Shown here piece after piece: positions 9,695 to 21,846 of a stretch of 64,000 bases of DNA. The position numbers were made by a program, and so were the translations under genes. Positions within the stretch are counted from its first letter, which is position 1, and each line of letters starts with the position of its first letter. The notes beneath the pieces were generated by a model, which worked only from the letters and a program-made list of their open reading frames with translations, ran no database searches and was not told the origin of the DNA. The DNA is from Rutpela maculata (lineage: Eukaryota; Arthropoda; Insecta; Coleoptera; Cerambycidae), in contig OW386293.2 of NCBI GenBank assembly GCA_936432065.2, positions 95,191,795-95,255,794 on the forward strand. The letters are read 5' to 3'.

Positions 9695-12640
9695 ATTATA
9701 GTAGAACCGCATGAATAGAACTATCGACACAAAACGGCTATTCGTGAAAGGATAATGCCGTTTGGCACACTAACCGGTATTACCGTAAGGAACGTATTTT
9801 GAAGGAGCGCCATCTTCAGTTACCATTTGGATCCAAGATGGCCGCCATTTTCAAGAAATCAATTGAGGTAATTTCCTGGCGAATCTATTAACTTCACAAA
9901 AAAAGTGTAATTAAAAGGTGTTGCTTATTTTATTGCCAACAAAAAAGTATTTTATGTATTTTGCGAAATTTTTTAAAATAAGGCCACTATTTACGAAAAT
10001 TAAATAGTGGGAGCTATGTCTGGAGTTGGAGCTTTTACTGCTTTTATTTGTAAGATCCCATCGAGAAGGTAATTATTCTCTCTATAAAGAATCTCTTAAA
10101 GCTCTCATGCCTTGGTTCTTCATATTTGACCACCCAAATTACTCGAGATGGCTGTCAGTTTATCTTAAAGATTTAACGGAACTAAATGAAACTAATCCAG
10201 ATATTCAGAAAGATTTTGAAAACGGATATTTTGTTGTAAAATAAAACAACTCGCCGCTTCTCTGGAAATGGAATTGATCAAGCTCATGAGCAGCATAATG
10301 CCATTATTAAAGGCGATGGTGGATTTATAGGTTTAACCAACAATCCATCAGCCTTACGTAGATGGATGCTTTCTGGTCCGGAAATCTCGAGAGTGCTAAT
10401 GTAATTTACAAATTTAGATGAAGAAGTATCCATCGACAATATGCACCATGAGGAATCGGCAGCTTTTCAAATGAAATTTAAAGAAAATATACAACTTTTA
10501 AAAGAGGCTTACACTAATTTGGAAATCCGTTTCTTGAAACCAAAAGAGACTTTTTCTGCATTGATACCAAAATAACAGTGGATGACGAATGTCTAAATAA
10601 TATTTTAGGTAGGTCTTCATACATGGTTATTTCCGCGACACATTATAATATATTTCTGTTGTTTTTAGGTATAAAGGAACGTGGACTAGATCTATATAAT
10701 AAGTTTGTTTATGAACGCTTAAGCAGCAGAGAGGTATCCATATATGATCCAATAAAAGCGAATAAAATTCGCTTATTTTGTAAACCTAAAAGGTTGTAAA
10801 ATCCGCAATGTTGATAAAGTCCCTGAAATCTGATGTGGATTTATTCTCTAGATTTTTCATAGTATGTTCAAATCTTGACATGGTTTAGATGATTTTCTAG
10901 CACACGAGAATCAACCATTCCCAACAGCTCTATCTTTAAACGGAGTCCAGAGATCATCAGATATATCAATCCTTGTTAAGATTCTGGAAAATGTGCTTAA
11001 TGACGTTATTTTAGAAGAAACCGATGCTATGCCAAATTTACTTCAGACAGAAGAAACATCTGAATTTCAGTATGATTGTGTGGTCTATGATGGGCCTGCA
11101 TTGGTACACCTTAAGGGTGTTTTAAATTTTGCTGAATACTCTGTCAAAGTGTTTCAATCGCACATCAAACATAACGCTGATAAATTTAATTTAAAACGCG
11201 TTGATATCATTTGGGACATAAACAAGAACAATAGTTTGAAACATCACACTAGAGAAATTTGTGGAGGAGGAACGCGACGACAGGTTGGTGGTAATCTCGG
11301 TGGTAATGTACTACTTCCTAAAAACTGGTCGGATTTTCTTAGGAACGCAGACAATAAAACAGACCTGTTTCATTTTCTATCCAATGAATGTACAACATCA
11401 CCCATTCTTTATCCTGTGGAAACACTATGCACAATTGACGATAGGATCATTTCAAACCGCAATTCCCAAAATTCACATCTATCGCTCTGCAGTCACGAAG
11501 AAGCAGATACACGTATTATATTACACGTACAGGATTGCATCCGCCAAGGTTGGAAAAATATTTGCATAAGAACAGTAGACACCGATGTTGTAGTGTTAGC
11601 TACTGCTTTTTTTCATCGGTTGTATGTGCAAGGATTGAAAACTCTATATGTTCACTTTGGTGCCAATAAGCACTTTAGAATATGTGTTAATGGGATAGCT
11701 GCACATTTGGGTCAACAAAAATGTGAAGCTTTGTTAGGTTTTCATGCATTCACGGGATGTGATACCGTCTCATTTTTCTCAGGCAAGGGAAAGTCGACTA
11801 CTTGGAAGACCTGGAAAATTTTCCCTGAGGTAACGGAAGCTTTTTCTTTTATGTCTAAGCCGCAAAGATTTATTTCTGACCATGTTTTCAATTTGTTGCA
11901 AAGATTTGTTGTCTTAATATACTGTTCAACATCCGACTGCTTTGAAGTTAACGATGCCCGAAAGGAATTTTTCACGTCGAAGGGAAGAAATGCTGCAAAC
12001 TTTCCACCTTTTAAAGCCGCTTTAGACCAACATACTCGAAGAGCCACATACCAAAATGGCCATGTATGGGGACAATCATTGGAAACAAATCCTACTTTGC
12101 CAGATACTGAATCTTGGGGTTGGTGTAAAAAAGATGATATTTATTCACCATACTGGTCAACTTTACCTGAGGTGTCCACAGCCTTGAGGCAACTAATACG
12201 GTGCGGCTGCAAAAAGAACTGTAAACAAAATATATGTGCTTGTAACAAAGTAGGTTTACATTGCACGTTGTTATGTACTTCTTGTAAGGGAAAGTGTGAT
12301 TTAAATTAATATTTTGTTAAAAACACTAATATAAATAAATGATTCTGGAAAAAAAAAGAACAAATTTTGAATTTTATTAAATAACGGCTTTATTTCAATT
12401 CTAATCGCGAAACGTCCGAAATACTTTTTTGTTGGCTGTTCAAAGCTCAACAACTTTGTACCTATAAGGCAATCATATTTATTAGATTATTAGAAATCAG
12501 CCGCCATTTTGGATCCAAATGGTACCTGAAGGTGGCGCTCCTTCGAAAATGATTCTTTAGGGCACTACTAATAAGTATACCAAACGGCAACATTCTTTCA
12601 CAAATAGCCGTTTTTTATTGGTTTGCTACTCTACTATTAC
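9695..12640 (+). mobile_element. Nuclease-CXC element, copy 1 (about 2.95 kb)
   Basis: Imperfect inverted repeats of roughly 150-200 bases bound the element. Landmarks on the left are AAACGGCTATTCGTGAAAGG, TGCCGTTTGG, GGAGCGCCATCTTCAG and ACCATTTGGATCC. Their reverse complements appear on the right at about 12500-12620. Between them lies one long, broken coding sequence. The ends are approximate because the outermost bases have diverged and no clear target duplication was seen. It sits in intron 1 of the GDH paralogue. Confidence 0.75.
10026..12309 (+). pseudogene. FEN1/XPG-like nuclease with C-terminal CXC domain (broken), copy 1
   Basis: One protein of roughly 750 residues can be followed through at least three frames. 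The N-terminal third (10026-10570) contains IDQAHEQHNAIIKGDGG and NNPSALRRWMLSGPEISR, a block I recognise from a large family of uncharacterised invertebrate proteins. It is interrupted by a frameshift near 10240, a TAA near 10402 and a frameshift near 10575. The intact frame 10993-12309 carries VDIIWDINKNNSLK (11200), SHEEADTR (11491), VDTDVVVL (11575) and FTGCDTVSFFSGKGK (11748). In order and spacing these resemble the FEN1/XPG blocks VFDG..., EAEA, DxD and LGSDYxxxxxGIG that place metal-binding acids. The end (12196-12306) has nine cysteines beginning CGCKKNC, a CXC-type zinc/DNA-binding module. Nuclease homology is my inference from motif order. Confidence 0.7.
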
Positions 12641-13404
12641 ATGTATTTCTAAAAATGTAATATTTGAAAAAATATTGCAATAGTGTTTGTTTCTTTTGTC
12701 GCTGATTATGAATGTGAATTAAAATTGTTGCTCCAATATAACAGATTCAAACTTTTCTAACACAAGTACTTTAAAAGGGCAAAAAAATTGAGCATCTATA
12801 CAGTGAATCCCACTTTTCTGCTAACACTTTCATAACTCAGTTATAAGTCATCTCATTTCAACTAAATTTGGACCGGTATCAAAGATCTCCTCATTCAACC
12901 CCCTATAACTTTTTTCCCTGTCGTGCGATTTTGAAAAACTAGAATGGAATTTGTTCGCTATTACCTCTAGTGTTTGATTGATTCATTTTTTTAATTTTTT
13001 TTTTCAAATAAACAAACCTGTGGGAGGGGAAAAACCTTTTGCATTGTTTTTTAAATGCGTTTTTGAGTACGACGGAAAGAGTTCAGAGAAGACATTTTTT
13101 TTACAGGTAAGTAAGGATTCTTTTTATCTCTAATTTTTAAAAAATATATCGCAATCCAAGAAATACGAAGAGAGGGACGAGGCATAATGCGTTTGCGGGA
13201 ATAAAGAGTTAAGGAAAAGGATAGGGACTTCGGACCTTGATATTCGGCAATATAAATCTTTTTTCCATCTTAATATATTATCAATCTACCCGTTATCAAA
13301 TAAACTGCCGAAAAGGCAATTCATAAATACGTTGCGCTTTAACTATAGCGTTCACAGTGCACAAACCTTAGATTCGGACGAGTACTTTAACAACTAAGTT
13401 GGCG
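12641..13404. other. Intronic AT-rich stretch, no feature recognised
   Basis: No coding similarity or clear repeat boundary was seen. Confidence 0.4.
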
Positions 13405-13813
13405 TTATAAGTTGAAGATCTAAGTGGATAAAGGTGTTATGTCGCATTTTTAAAAAAAAATACTTTATGCAATTTTTGAACACCCCCGATATAGATTTAA
13501 CACCCAATAAACGGTGAATTCTAAATTTGTAATATTTTATAGAAACTTTTTAATTATAAAGGCGCCATGTCATACATACAACCAGTTATTTTAGTGGATG
13601 TACACAGTTTTGGACAGAAAAATCTAGTTTCATAACAGCTTGATATTGTTCTTTAATATTAGTGTAAACAAAATTATCTATTTTATGAGGTATTATTTAT
13701 TTGAATCGAAGACAAAATAAATAAGTTCCAACTCAAAACCGTTTTATTTAATTTACTTAAAACTTTAAAAGTGTGACATAACACCTTTATCCACTTAGCT
13801 CTTCAGTTATAAC
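13405..13813. repeat. Small inverted-repeat element (MITE-like)
   Basis: GTGGATAAAGGTGTTATGTC near 13420 is matched by its reverse complement near 13770, with the outer ends GTTATAAG and GTTATAAC. No open frame is present. A target duplication was not clear. Confidence 0.6.
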
Positions 13814-14034
13814 ATTAAAAATGCTTAAAACAAACATAATTTTTTTTTTAACAAAATCGATCCATAAATAAAAAGGTTATTAAGAGGAGACAACGCCAAT
13901 CACAAAGTTTCATCGGTAAAGCTAAAGCTGAAGTGAGGCGAAGGGTAGGCAGTGTGGCTATTATAGGGCATCATCTGCACGTGACGTCAGAGCTAACCTC
14001 AAAAATATGTGTTTCTAAAGATTTAACCTGATAT

Positions 14035-14295
14035 GTGGATAGGGCGTGGTGCAGCAATAGCATGACCTGCAAGGTCGTCCGACCTGACAGGTATGGACTT
14101 TTTTTATGGGGCTATGTAAAGGATATAGTTTATCGCGGCACTCCCACCACTGTTGATGACATAAAAAATAGGATCAGATGTGCCTTTGCATCCATTACTC
14201 CGCAGATGCTGCAAGAAATGCGTCATTCATTTAGGAAGAGGATTCAGATGTGTCTCGATCGAAATGGTGAACATTTTGAACACTTGTTAAAATAA
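14035..14295 (+). pseudogene. Tc1/mariner-like transposase, C-terminal fragment
   Basis: The translation includes LFLWGYVKDIVYRGTPTTVD, then ITPQMLQEMRHSFRKRIQMC and HFEHLLK before a stop. This is the C-terminal end of the DDE_3-type transposases common in insects (usual form: FFLWGYLKxxVY...ITPxxLxxVxxxxxRRxxxCxxxxGxHxEH). The FLWGYxK block follows the third catalytic acid in the family, so the catalytic core itself is missing upstream. Just before it, 13975-14025 matches the arm of the 16.6-22.8 kb palindrome. Confidence 0.8.
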
Positions 14296-15150
14296 TTGTT
14301 TTTTTATTATGAGTAAATTCTTTATTACATACGTGCTGGTATTAATTTAAATTCCTCGTCCAACAATTCTAAGTAAAAAAATAATAATTCAGTTCAATAT
14401 TTCAGAAGACTAATAATTAATTATGGAAAACTGCTTGTACTACTACACAATTAATCTGATCCAGACAATTAACCTTAATATCTAAAGATAAATATCTACT
14501 ATGATATATCAATGGAAAGATAATTTAACACTTCATTAGATGACAGAACTGAAAATAGTACGTTTCATTTGAAAAAATTGAATTACGGCCTTTTTTATTA
14601 GCGAAAAAATAAACTAAATTTTTTCAGCACTCTGTATAAGATTAATGTTAATAACGTTTCTACCCTACTAGCCCCTAATATGCCCAACATAACAGTATAA
14701 GCAGAATTTTGAAAACTCTCTTGTGTATGAAATCAGAGGTACTCAAAAACTTATCCGCAAACCTCACTTTTTGTCAAAAAATCTCTTTTATTTCGTAAGC
14801 GATTCATTTTAAGTACCTACCACCTTAATAGAGTTATGAATATAATTAGATGGGTGACTGGATAAAGGAAAAAAATATAGGGTGTTCCATTTAAAATAAC
14901 GAAGTTGATGCCCGGCCAACGAAAACGGAATACCCTGTATAATTGTACATATTTTCTGGTTATTCAGAATTGAAAACCAAGAAAATAATCTATCGACAAT
15001 ATCTTTCCACCATTTCAAATACAGCCGTAATCGACCAAATTCAGAACTTTGGCGCACCCTGTATATTATATATTTCATAACAATCTCGATAACAATATAA
15101 TATTAAAACGTAGACATGATTTTCAAATAGTGACATTATATTAGCAATAT
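14296..15150. other. Intronic stretch with mariner-type terminal debris
   Basis: Mostly AT-rich and featureless. The stretch 14875-14945 carries GGGTGTTCCATTTAAAATAACG and GGAATACCCTGTATA, typical of insect mariner-like element ends, and CACCCTGTATA recurs near 15055. No gene was seen. Confidence 0.4.
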
Positions 15151-15159
15151 TATCGCTTC

Positions 15160-15725
15160 GTCTGGCCTGCGGACCAGACCAGTGTATCCTGTATTTGGAT
15201 ACGCTGAAACCGAATCCGAAGTTAGAATTGTCAGATTGGTTCATTTTTCACCCCTAGCCCCCAAAAACACCCACCCCAAAAATGGTCTGTCCGGAGGACC
15301 ATACCAGTGGCAGTGTATCCTTATGTATTTGGTAAGCATATACTGGTCTAGTCCACTTTTTTTTGTTTTGGGGTTGTTTCTTGGGGTAAAACGACCGAAT
15401 CTGTCAATTCTGACTTCAGATTCGGTTTCAGCGGGTCAAAATACATAAGGAAACACTGATCTGGTCCACAGGCCAGACCACCTTTGAGGGGTGAAAAACA
15501 AGCGAATCTGACAATTCTGACTTTGGATACGGTTTCAGAGGGTCAAAATACATAAGGATACACTGGTATGGTCCGCAGGCCAGACCACTTTTTGGGATGG
15601 GTGTTTTTTGGGGTTAGGAGTGAAAAAAAAAGTAATTTGACAATTCTGACTTCGGATTCGGTTTCAGCGGGTCCAACTACTCAAGGGTACACTGGTCTGG
15701 TCCGCAGGCCAGACCACTTTTTTTG
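15160..15725. repeat. Tandem array, unit about 125 bp, with GCTGAAACCGAAT box
   Basis: Four to five units in mixed orientation. Each contains GGTCTGGTCCGCAGGCCAGACC or parts of it, a G-rich or C-rich run, TGACAATTCTGACTTCGGATTCGG and CATAAGGATACACTGG. The palindromic GGTCYGGTCCGCAGGCCAGACC sits at the junctions. The same unit occurs at 48640-48950 and 54240-54640, and the right-hand array's end at 54480-54640 is the reverse complement of 15180-15370. Confidence 0.85.
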
Positions 15726-15879
15726 TGTGTGGCTGTGTAATTTTAGCTTTAAATCCAAGGATCGCAAGTTTGAAACACAGGCAGGTTATTATAGATGTAA
15801 TTGCTCATTTTTACTTTTTTATATACACTGACAAGTGTTTTATCAAATAAGTCGTCAATATAAGATTTAAAATATCCAA

Positions 15880-16202
15880 AAATTAACATTTACAAAAAAC
15901 TGGGAAGAATATTCAAAAGAATGTGCAACAATTATATAGAAAGTTAAACAAATCGGCGAAGAGCACTTATGTTTATTGTTTTTATAAATGATATTGTGGC
16001 TAATCTCAACGTAGAGAGCCACTTATATGCTGATGATTTGAAAATATATTGCGTAATAGAAAATGAACATGACTGTGAAAATCTTCAAAATAACCTAGCT
16101 ATGGTTAATGAATGGTGCTCATCAAATCGCTTGCCTCTCAACATATCCAAATGTAACACTTTCACCTTCTCTAAAATGCGTATTTTTACTCTAGTTTTCT
16201 AA
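15880..16202 (+). pseudogene. LINE reverse transcriptase fragment
   Basis: The frame from 15969 reads FIVFINDIVANLNVESHLYA with YADD (about 16027), then MVNEWCSSNRLPLNISKCN, the palm and thumb start of a LINE RT. The preceding bases (15910-15960) resemble the endonuclease-RT linker also seen at 23390-23480, which implies a large internal deletion joining the linker directly to the palm. Confidence 0.75.
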
Positions 16203-17968
16203 GTTTTTAATTTACCAACCGTGAAGGAGTGACACTTTATTTATGCAAAACTTATTCGATTTTAAAGAGATCATAAAGAACATGGAAATCTAATAGCAAT
16301 TAATTGCAGTACCCGGCCAACAATGATTCGTTTGCAATTTTCCCGAAAACTGCTAATAATGCTAGAAAATTGTGAACTATTTGTGACTATAAATTTGTTA
16401 TTAAAATTAGTGTTTAGAGGATATCAGTGTCGTGCCTATTAGTATTTGTTAAGATGTCCAAGCGGTCTGGTCTAATCCTAAATGAGCCCCTTTGGTTTTT
16501 GACATATACATTTCATAATATAATATACAACCGTGGAAATATGATTTTAGCTCGCCTCTTATAATGTAAAAATTTACATTTCTCTACGTGGCAGTAGTCC
16601 AATTAAATAAGTCGGCAAATCAAAATTTTGAGGTAAATACTTGAATTTTTGATATAACTTACTTTGATGTATTAGAACACGATTAATGAAAGAAATTTTT
16701 TTCTGAACCCCCGGGAAGGAGTGAAAAAAAAAATAAAGTGTTTTTTCAAAATTACTCAAAATGTGTAAAAGCTAGTAAAAAAAGTTTCAAACAAAAATTG
16801 TAAAGCATGAAATTTTATATAAAAATGATCTCTAGACTTTTTTTGGTATTACTAAAATTAACGGAGTTAGGCTGGTTAGAAATTAAGGGATGGTATGTAC
16901 AAGTTTAAAAAATCATAGCGTGCTGAAAAGTTAATGAATTTAAAAATTTTTTTTTTCTATTTACTCAGAAAAATATAAACATTCGTTTCAGAGAAATGAA
17001 TTTTTTTTAAATTGTTAATAAAAAAGTTATACAAATTTTAATTTTTTTATTTTCAATTAAAACCACTTTGAACGGTGAAACGAAATTTTTTTTTACCATT
17101 CTGTTCATTATTTAATATATTGAACATTTGCTTTTGAAATTTTTTTTTTACCCATCATTTTCGAGCAGGTATGAATTTATTTACCTGTTTAATTTTTTTC
17201 CAAACGTAAGACACTGCTCTTGTGACGTCACGATAACTGAAAAGAAATAAAGAATGCGTACGACAAAGATAAAATGGTTTCGTAGCTGCTGCATTGCCTA
17301 CAAGACGCGTATACGTCACATCTATACTGCCGTCATAAGTCATAAGGAGAATAGCCCATCTGTAAATTGTCGGTTGGCGAGGAAAGTAACAAAGGCGTTT
17401 GTTTTTTTTCCCAACTAGTAAATATTAATTAAGAAAATCATGTAGCTGCTTTTTATCCACTTATGTTTTTGTACTTTATAATTTTTTAATAATATTTTTA
17501 ACTGCAGAACTCTTGGGTGCTCATATATTATTAGAATCTCATTTATGACAAATATCTAGATGCTGCTTTTCACCTTATGACGGCAGTAAGGGCATCTGCG
17601 AGTGACGTCACAACTAACCTCAAAGATATGTGTTTCTTAAGATTTAAGAGTATTACGCAACTATTATTAAAATTTCTGCCTGGTTCCCGTATTTTCAACT
17701 AAAATCTAGTTCAGTGTAATGTTTATGAAGTTCTAAATACTTTGTCCTAATAAAATAGGACTCTTTTTGTAGGTTGGAAATCTAACCTGTAATTAGCAGT
17801 CTATTTCTATTAATCAACAATATTGAAAAATTATTTACGCGAATTTTTAAATATTTGCTTAGAGCCAGTACCGGCTCCAAGCTAAAAATGCGTATACAAA
17901 CATTAAAAATGAGAATAAACTTGAAAAACTTAAAATTTAAGGTTATGTTGGTTACATGATGCAGATGC

Positions 17969-19078
17969 CCGATATCTCAATGCAGCGGTTGTGAATGTTT
18001 TGGTGAATAAATGCTCCTACAAATTGTTAACAAAATTTTTAATTGTGGTCAAGTATAATGGGAGTGTATTGCGAAATCTACATACTTGTACACGCTTCGT
18101 TTTATGTACATTTTGGTTATAGGTATTAGACAGGTGGAATTTTGTTTACGTGATCTAAATATTTTTAAAATTAATCTTTGAATTGTATTGAAAGAAATTA
18201 TTATTACTGTCAACACTTGCTGATTTCTACTAAATTTAGAATTATTTGTTTGACATTATTGATATAAATTAAAAATAAAGTACAAAATATAATTTTTTTT
18301 TGCGAGAAAATTTTGCAGACGAATTATTGGAGTATTGGAAATAATTGTTTGAAACATCGTTTTAAATTAGTCGAAATTCGCGTACTTCAACCAAGGTTGC
18401 AAAAAATGGTTTTTTTATGCATTTTCGATTAAATTAATAAACTAATCCGTAATGTAGAAGTAAAAATTATTTGCAAAAATGAATATTTGCAATAGTGAAA
18501 ATTATTTTTTTTTCCACATTAACAATTGAAATAATTTTTCTTAATTTCGAAAAAATTGACAATTACAAATATTTACATTACTTATTTTTTTAACTTAAAA
18601 ATTTCAATTATTTTAATTTATTATTTTTTAAGACCTTAAGAAATTATTATAAAAATTATTATAATTGTATACATATTTTAAAAATTGTGTACTCAGAAAT
18701 ATAACAATCAACACATTTTTTTTTTTGGATCATTAATTTCAATTTTGAATGAAAAAAAAAATGACATTAAAAAAATGATCGATACATTTCCATTAAAATA
18801 GATCATTGATATTATTCTATTCCTAATCTAAATAAAAATAAACAGTTTAAAAAATAAAATTGGATAAATTAAATAATAAATAATTGAACCATTTTTTGGA
18901 TGGATGGATAATGACAATTGGAAGAAAATAATTCATTCTTAAAACAAAACGTATGATCCATTCTATATTAAATTAATCCTATGAAAAGTTAAAATAGAAA
19001 TTACTAAAAACTTTGTTAACAATTTTTAGGAGCATTTGTTCACCAAAACCTACACCACCGCTGCATTGAGATATATAG
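17969..19078. mobile_element. TIR element nested in the left arm of the giant palindrome
   Basis: Ends are inverted repeats of about 65 bases: GATATCTCAATGCAGCGG and GAATAAATGCTCCTA on the left, with their reverse complements at 19015-19075. The right arm of the palindrome has the uninterrupted version at about 21500 (GATGCAGACTAG), which acts as an empty site. The interior is AT-rich with no gene. The target duplication is unclear and the superfamily is not assigned. Confidence 0.8.
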
Positions 19079-19589
19079 ACTAGTTCACAAGTTCGAAGCC
19101 GTGTTAATGCTTAATAAAGCTCGTGAACATATGAGTGAGGGCTCATTGGATTCGGAATGACACCTAGAAAAATGTGCAAAAGTTTCAAACCCGCATATAA
19201 ACAATTGCAAAAGTTACAAACAAATGAAGATTGAAAAAATAACGAGTTTCGTTTTTTGCAAATAACTCGAAAACTATTAATATTTAAGAAGATTTAAAGG
19301 ATGATTTTTAAAGAGGAATGAATTTCAAATAAAAAAGTCCGAACTCCCGAAACTCTATGTCTATTATTAATAATTTCAATTTAATGTTGAAAATGGAGCT
19401 CTGCGCGGCGAACACTAAGCCGTTACGATGCTCTGAAACCGGCCGTAATAAGTAAAAATATTTTTTATGTTATTAAATATTAATTTAAAATTTTTTTAAA
19501 AATTATTGTATTATTTAGACACTTAAAGGAACAATATCCCTTTGGAAAAAAATTGTTTCACCGATTTTTCATAAAATGAGCCTATTGTT

Positions 19590-20095
19590 GTTTTGAGTTT
19601 TGCTCGAAAACTATGCATTTTTCCTATAAACACGTCAATAGAAACGTTGTTGAGAATTAAATTTCCAATCGAAATGGCACCTTCAGAAGTCATTTTTTTT
19701 TTTTACAAAAACGCCCAGAAAACAAAACAAAAAAAAACGAAAAAATGCAAAATTTTTTATTTTTTTAAATTTTAGCCTGTAACTTTTTTCGGGCACATTT
19801 AGGCATAGACATTGCTGCATAAAAAAAAAGCTGGCGTTTTACCGTTAAAATGATTATTAACGGGTAAAACGTCAGCTTTTTTTATGCAGAATATCTATGC
19901 CTAAATGTACCCGAAAAAAAGTTAAGGCTAAAACAAACAAAAAAATGCATTTTTCCGTTTTTTTTGTTTTGTTTTCTGGTCGTATTTTTGTAAAAAAAAA
20001 TTGACTGAAGGTACCACTTGGAAATTTAATTTTTTACAACTTTTCTATTGACGTGTTTATAGGAAAAATGCATAGTTTTCCAGTAAAACTCAAAA
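19590..20095. repeat. Central hairpin of the giant palindrome
   Basis: Arms 19590-19855 and 19862-20095 pair around a loop of a few bases. The innermost stem uses GCTGGCGTTTTACCGTTAA and TTAACGGGTAAAACGTCAGC. The 60-codon frame at 19593 lies in this arm and is not a gene. Confidence 0.85.
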
Positions 20096-21081
20096 ATGTG
20101 AAAAGTGGACCTTTTTATTTCGATCTCAAAAACGCACGCCTATAAATGGTAGCACTCAGCGGTTTTCTCATATTTTGGGGTCAATTCAACATAAGAAACA
20201 GTAAAAATCCTTTAACGTTTTAGTTCCTTTCAACCCTCTTTTTTTGGACATAGACAATAGCCTAAAAATATTGTGATTAAAAATTAAAAAATTTTCTTTA
20301 AATTTTTTTTTTAATTGTTTATAATATTTTGTTCCATTGTTTCATTATTTAAACAAATTATTAAGAAATAAATTCATTCTTAAACTGTATTATTTGCAAC
20401 TCTCTACAAGATGGAAAAAAGAAAAAAAATTGTTGTTAATTTATTTGTTTATTTAATAAACAATTTGTTATTAACAATCGCCGAATGTGTTTATATTCTT
20501 TTTAGATAGAAAAAAATAACAAAAACAACCGTATATATAAACATGTTAAATTTATTTTTCTTTTTACATGTTTATGTATACGGTTGTTTTTGTTTTTTTT
20601 TTCTATTTAAAAACATTCGGCGATTGTTAATAACAAATTGTTTATTAAATAAACAAATAAATTAACAACAAAAATTTTTCTGTTTTTCGTCTTGTAGAGA
20701 ATTGCAAATAATAAATTTTAAGAATACATTTTTTTTTTAATAATTTGTTTAAATAATGAAAAAAAAAGAAAAACGTTATGATAAACAATTAAAAAAAAAA
20801 TTTTAAGACATTTTTTTAATTCACCAATATGTGACAGCGATTTATATATCATGACAAATTTCCGCTGTTACTTTACTATATAAACTTTTCTTTATACGTG
20901 AATTCCTTTGTATCGAAGGTAAATCCCTACTGGGTTCATTTGTTTGATTTTCACGAATAATAAAATGGCAAAAAAATTTTTGTAGGGTCTCCATGAAGCG
21001 AAATAATTTTAGTGGCTTTTGTTTAACAATTATCCGACTTGATAAACGTAAACTCTAAAAAAAATTTGTTAATTAACATTT
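20096..21081. mobile_element. Insertion in the right arm containing its own foldback
   Basis: This segment is absent from the left arm, where ACTCAAAA and CTCATTTT are only about ten bases apart. Inside it, 20300-20560 and 20565-20810 are near-perfect reverse complements (landmarks CAATCGCCGAATGTGT and its complement, and ACGGTTGTTTTTGTT). No coding sequence was seen. Confidence 0.75.
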
Positions 21082-21657
21082 GGCTCATTTCATGAAAAAT
21101 CGGTGCAACAATTTTTTTTCAACGGGATATTGTTCCGTTAAGTGTCTAAATAATACCATAATTTAAAAAAAAATTTAAATTAATATTTGATAACATAAAA
21201 AAATATTTTTACTTATTACGGCCGATTTCAGAGCATCGTAACGGCTTAGTGTTCGCCGCGCAGAGCGCTGAGAGATAAAGTTTCGGCTTTTTTATTGGAA
21301 ATTCGAGTTATTTGCAAAAGACGAAATTGTTATATTTTCAATCTTCATTTGTTTATAACTTTTGCAACTGTTTATGTGTGGGTGTGAAACTTTTACACTT
21401 TTTCTAGACGTCATTCCGAATTCAATGAGCCCTCACTAATATTTTTACGAGCTTTATCAAGCACTAACACAGCCTTGAACTTGTAAACTAGTCTGCATCT
21501 GCATCATGTACCTAACATAACCTTAAATTTTAAGTTTTTCAAGTTTATTCTCATTTTTAATGTTTGTGTACGCATTTTTAGCTTGGAGCCGGTACTGGCT
21601 CTAAGCAAATATTAAAAAATTCACGAAAATAATTTTTTCAATATTCATGATTAATTA

Positions 21658-21846
21658 GGCAATCCAACGACCTGTCAAAATTATTTTTCAATATGGCGCT
21701 GAGGGCAAACATGGGGTTTATTTTAATTAACTCGCGGAAACGTAGCCAAGGCAACCGAAAAAAAAACTCATTTAACGAATGAAAATAAAGGATTGCCGGA
21801 TGTTTGCCCTCAGCGCCATGTTGGAAGTCACGTGGTTTGGATTGCC
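21658..21846. mobile_element. MITE nested in the right arm, 189 bp
   Basis: Termini GGCAATCCAA and TTGGATTGCC with a subterminal inverted pair, ATGGCGCTGAGGGCAAACAT against its complement. It is flanked by TA on both sides (or a longer TTA/TAA), and the left arm lacks it at about 17800. A TA or TWA duplication fits Tc1/mariner or PIF/Harbinger parentage. Confidence 0.8.

Noticed and set aside
12340..12650. Cut-and-paste DDE transposase within nuclease-CXC copy 1
   Set aside because: I looked for a DDE/RNase-H-like pattern and saw none; the acidic motifs fit a FEN1/XPG-like order better.
15160..15725. CRISPR-like array
   Set aside because: The units are long, contiguous, of mixed orientation and lack unique spacers; the genome is eukaryotic.
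16574..16759. Near-identical 60-codon frames at 16574 (minus) and 22628 (plus)
   Set aside because: Similarity is explained by the two arms of the giant palindrome rather than by a conserved small protein.
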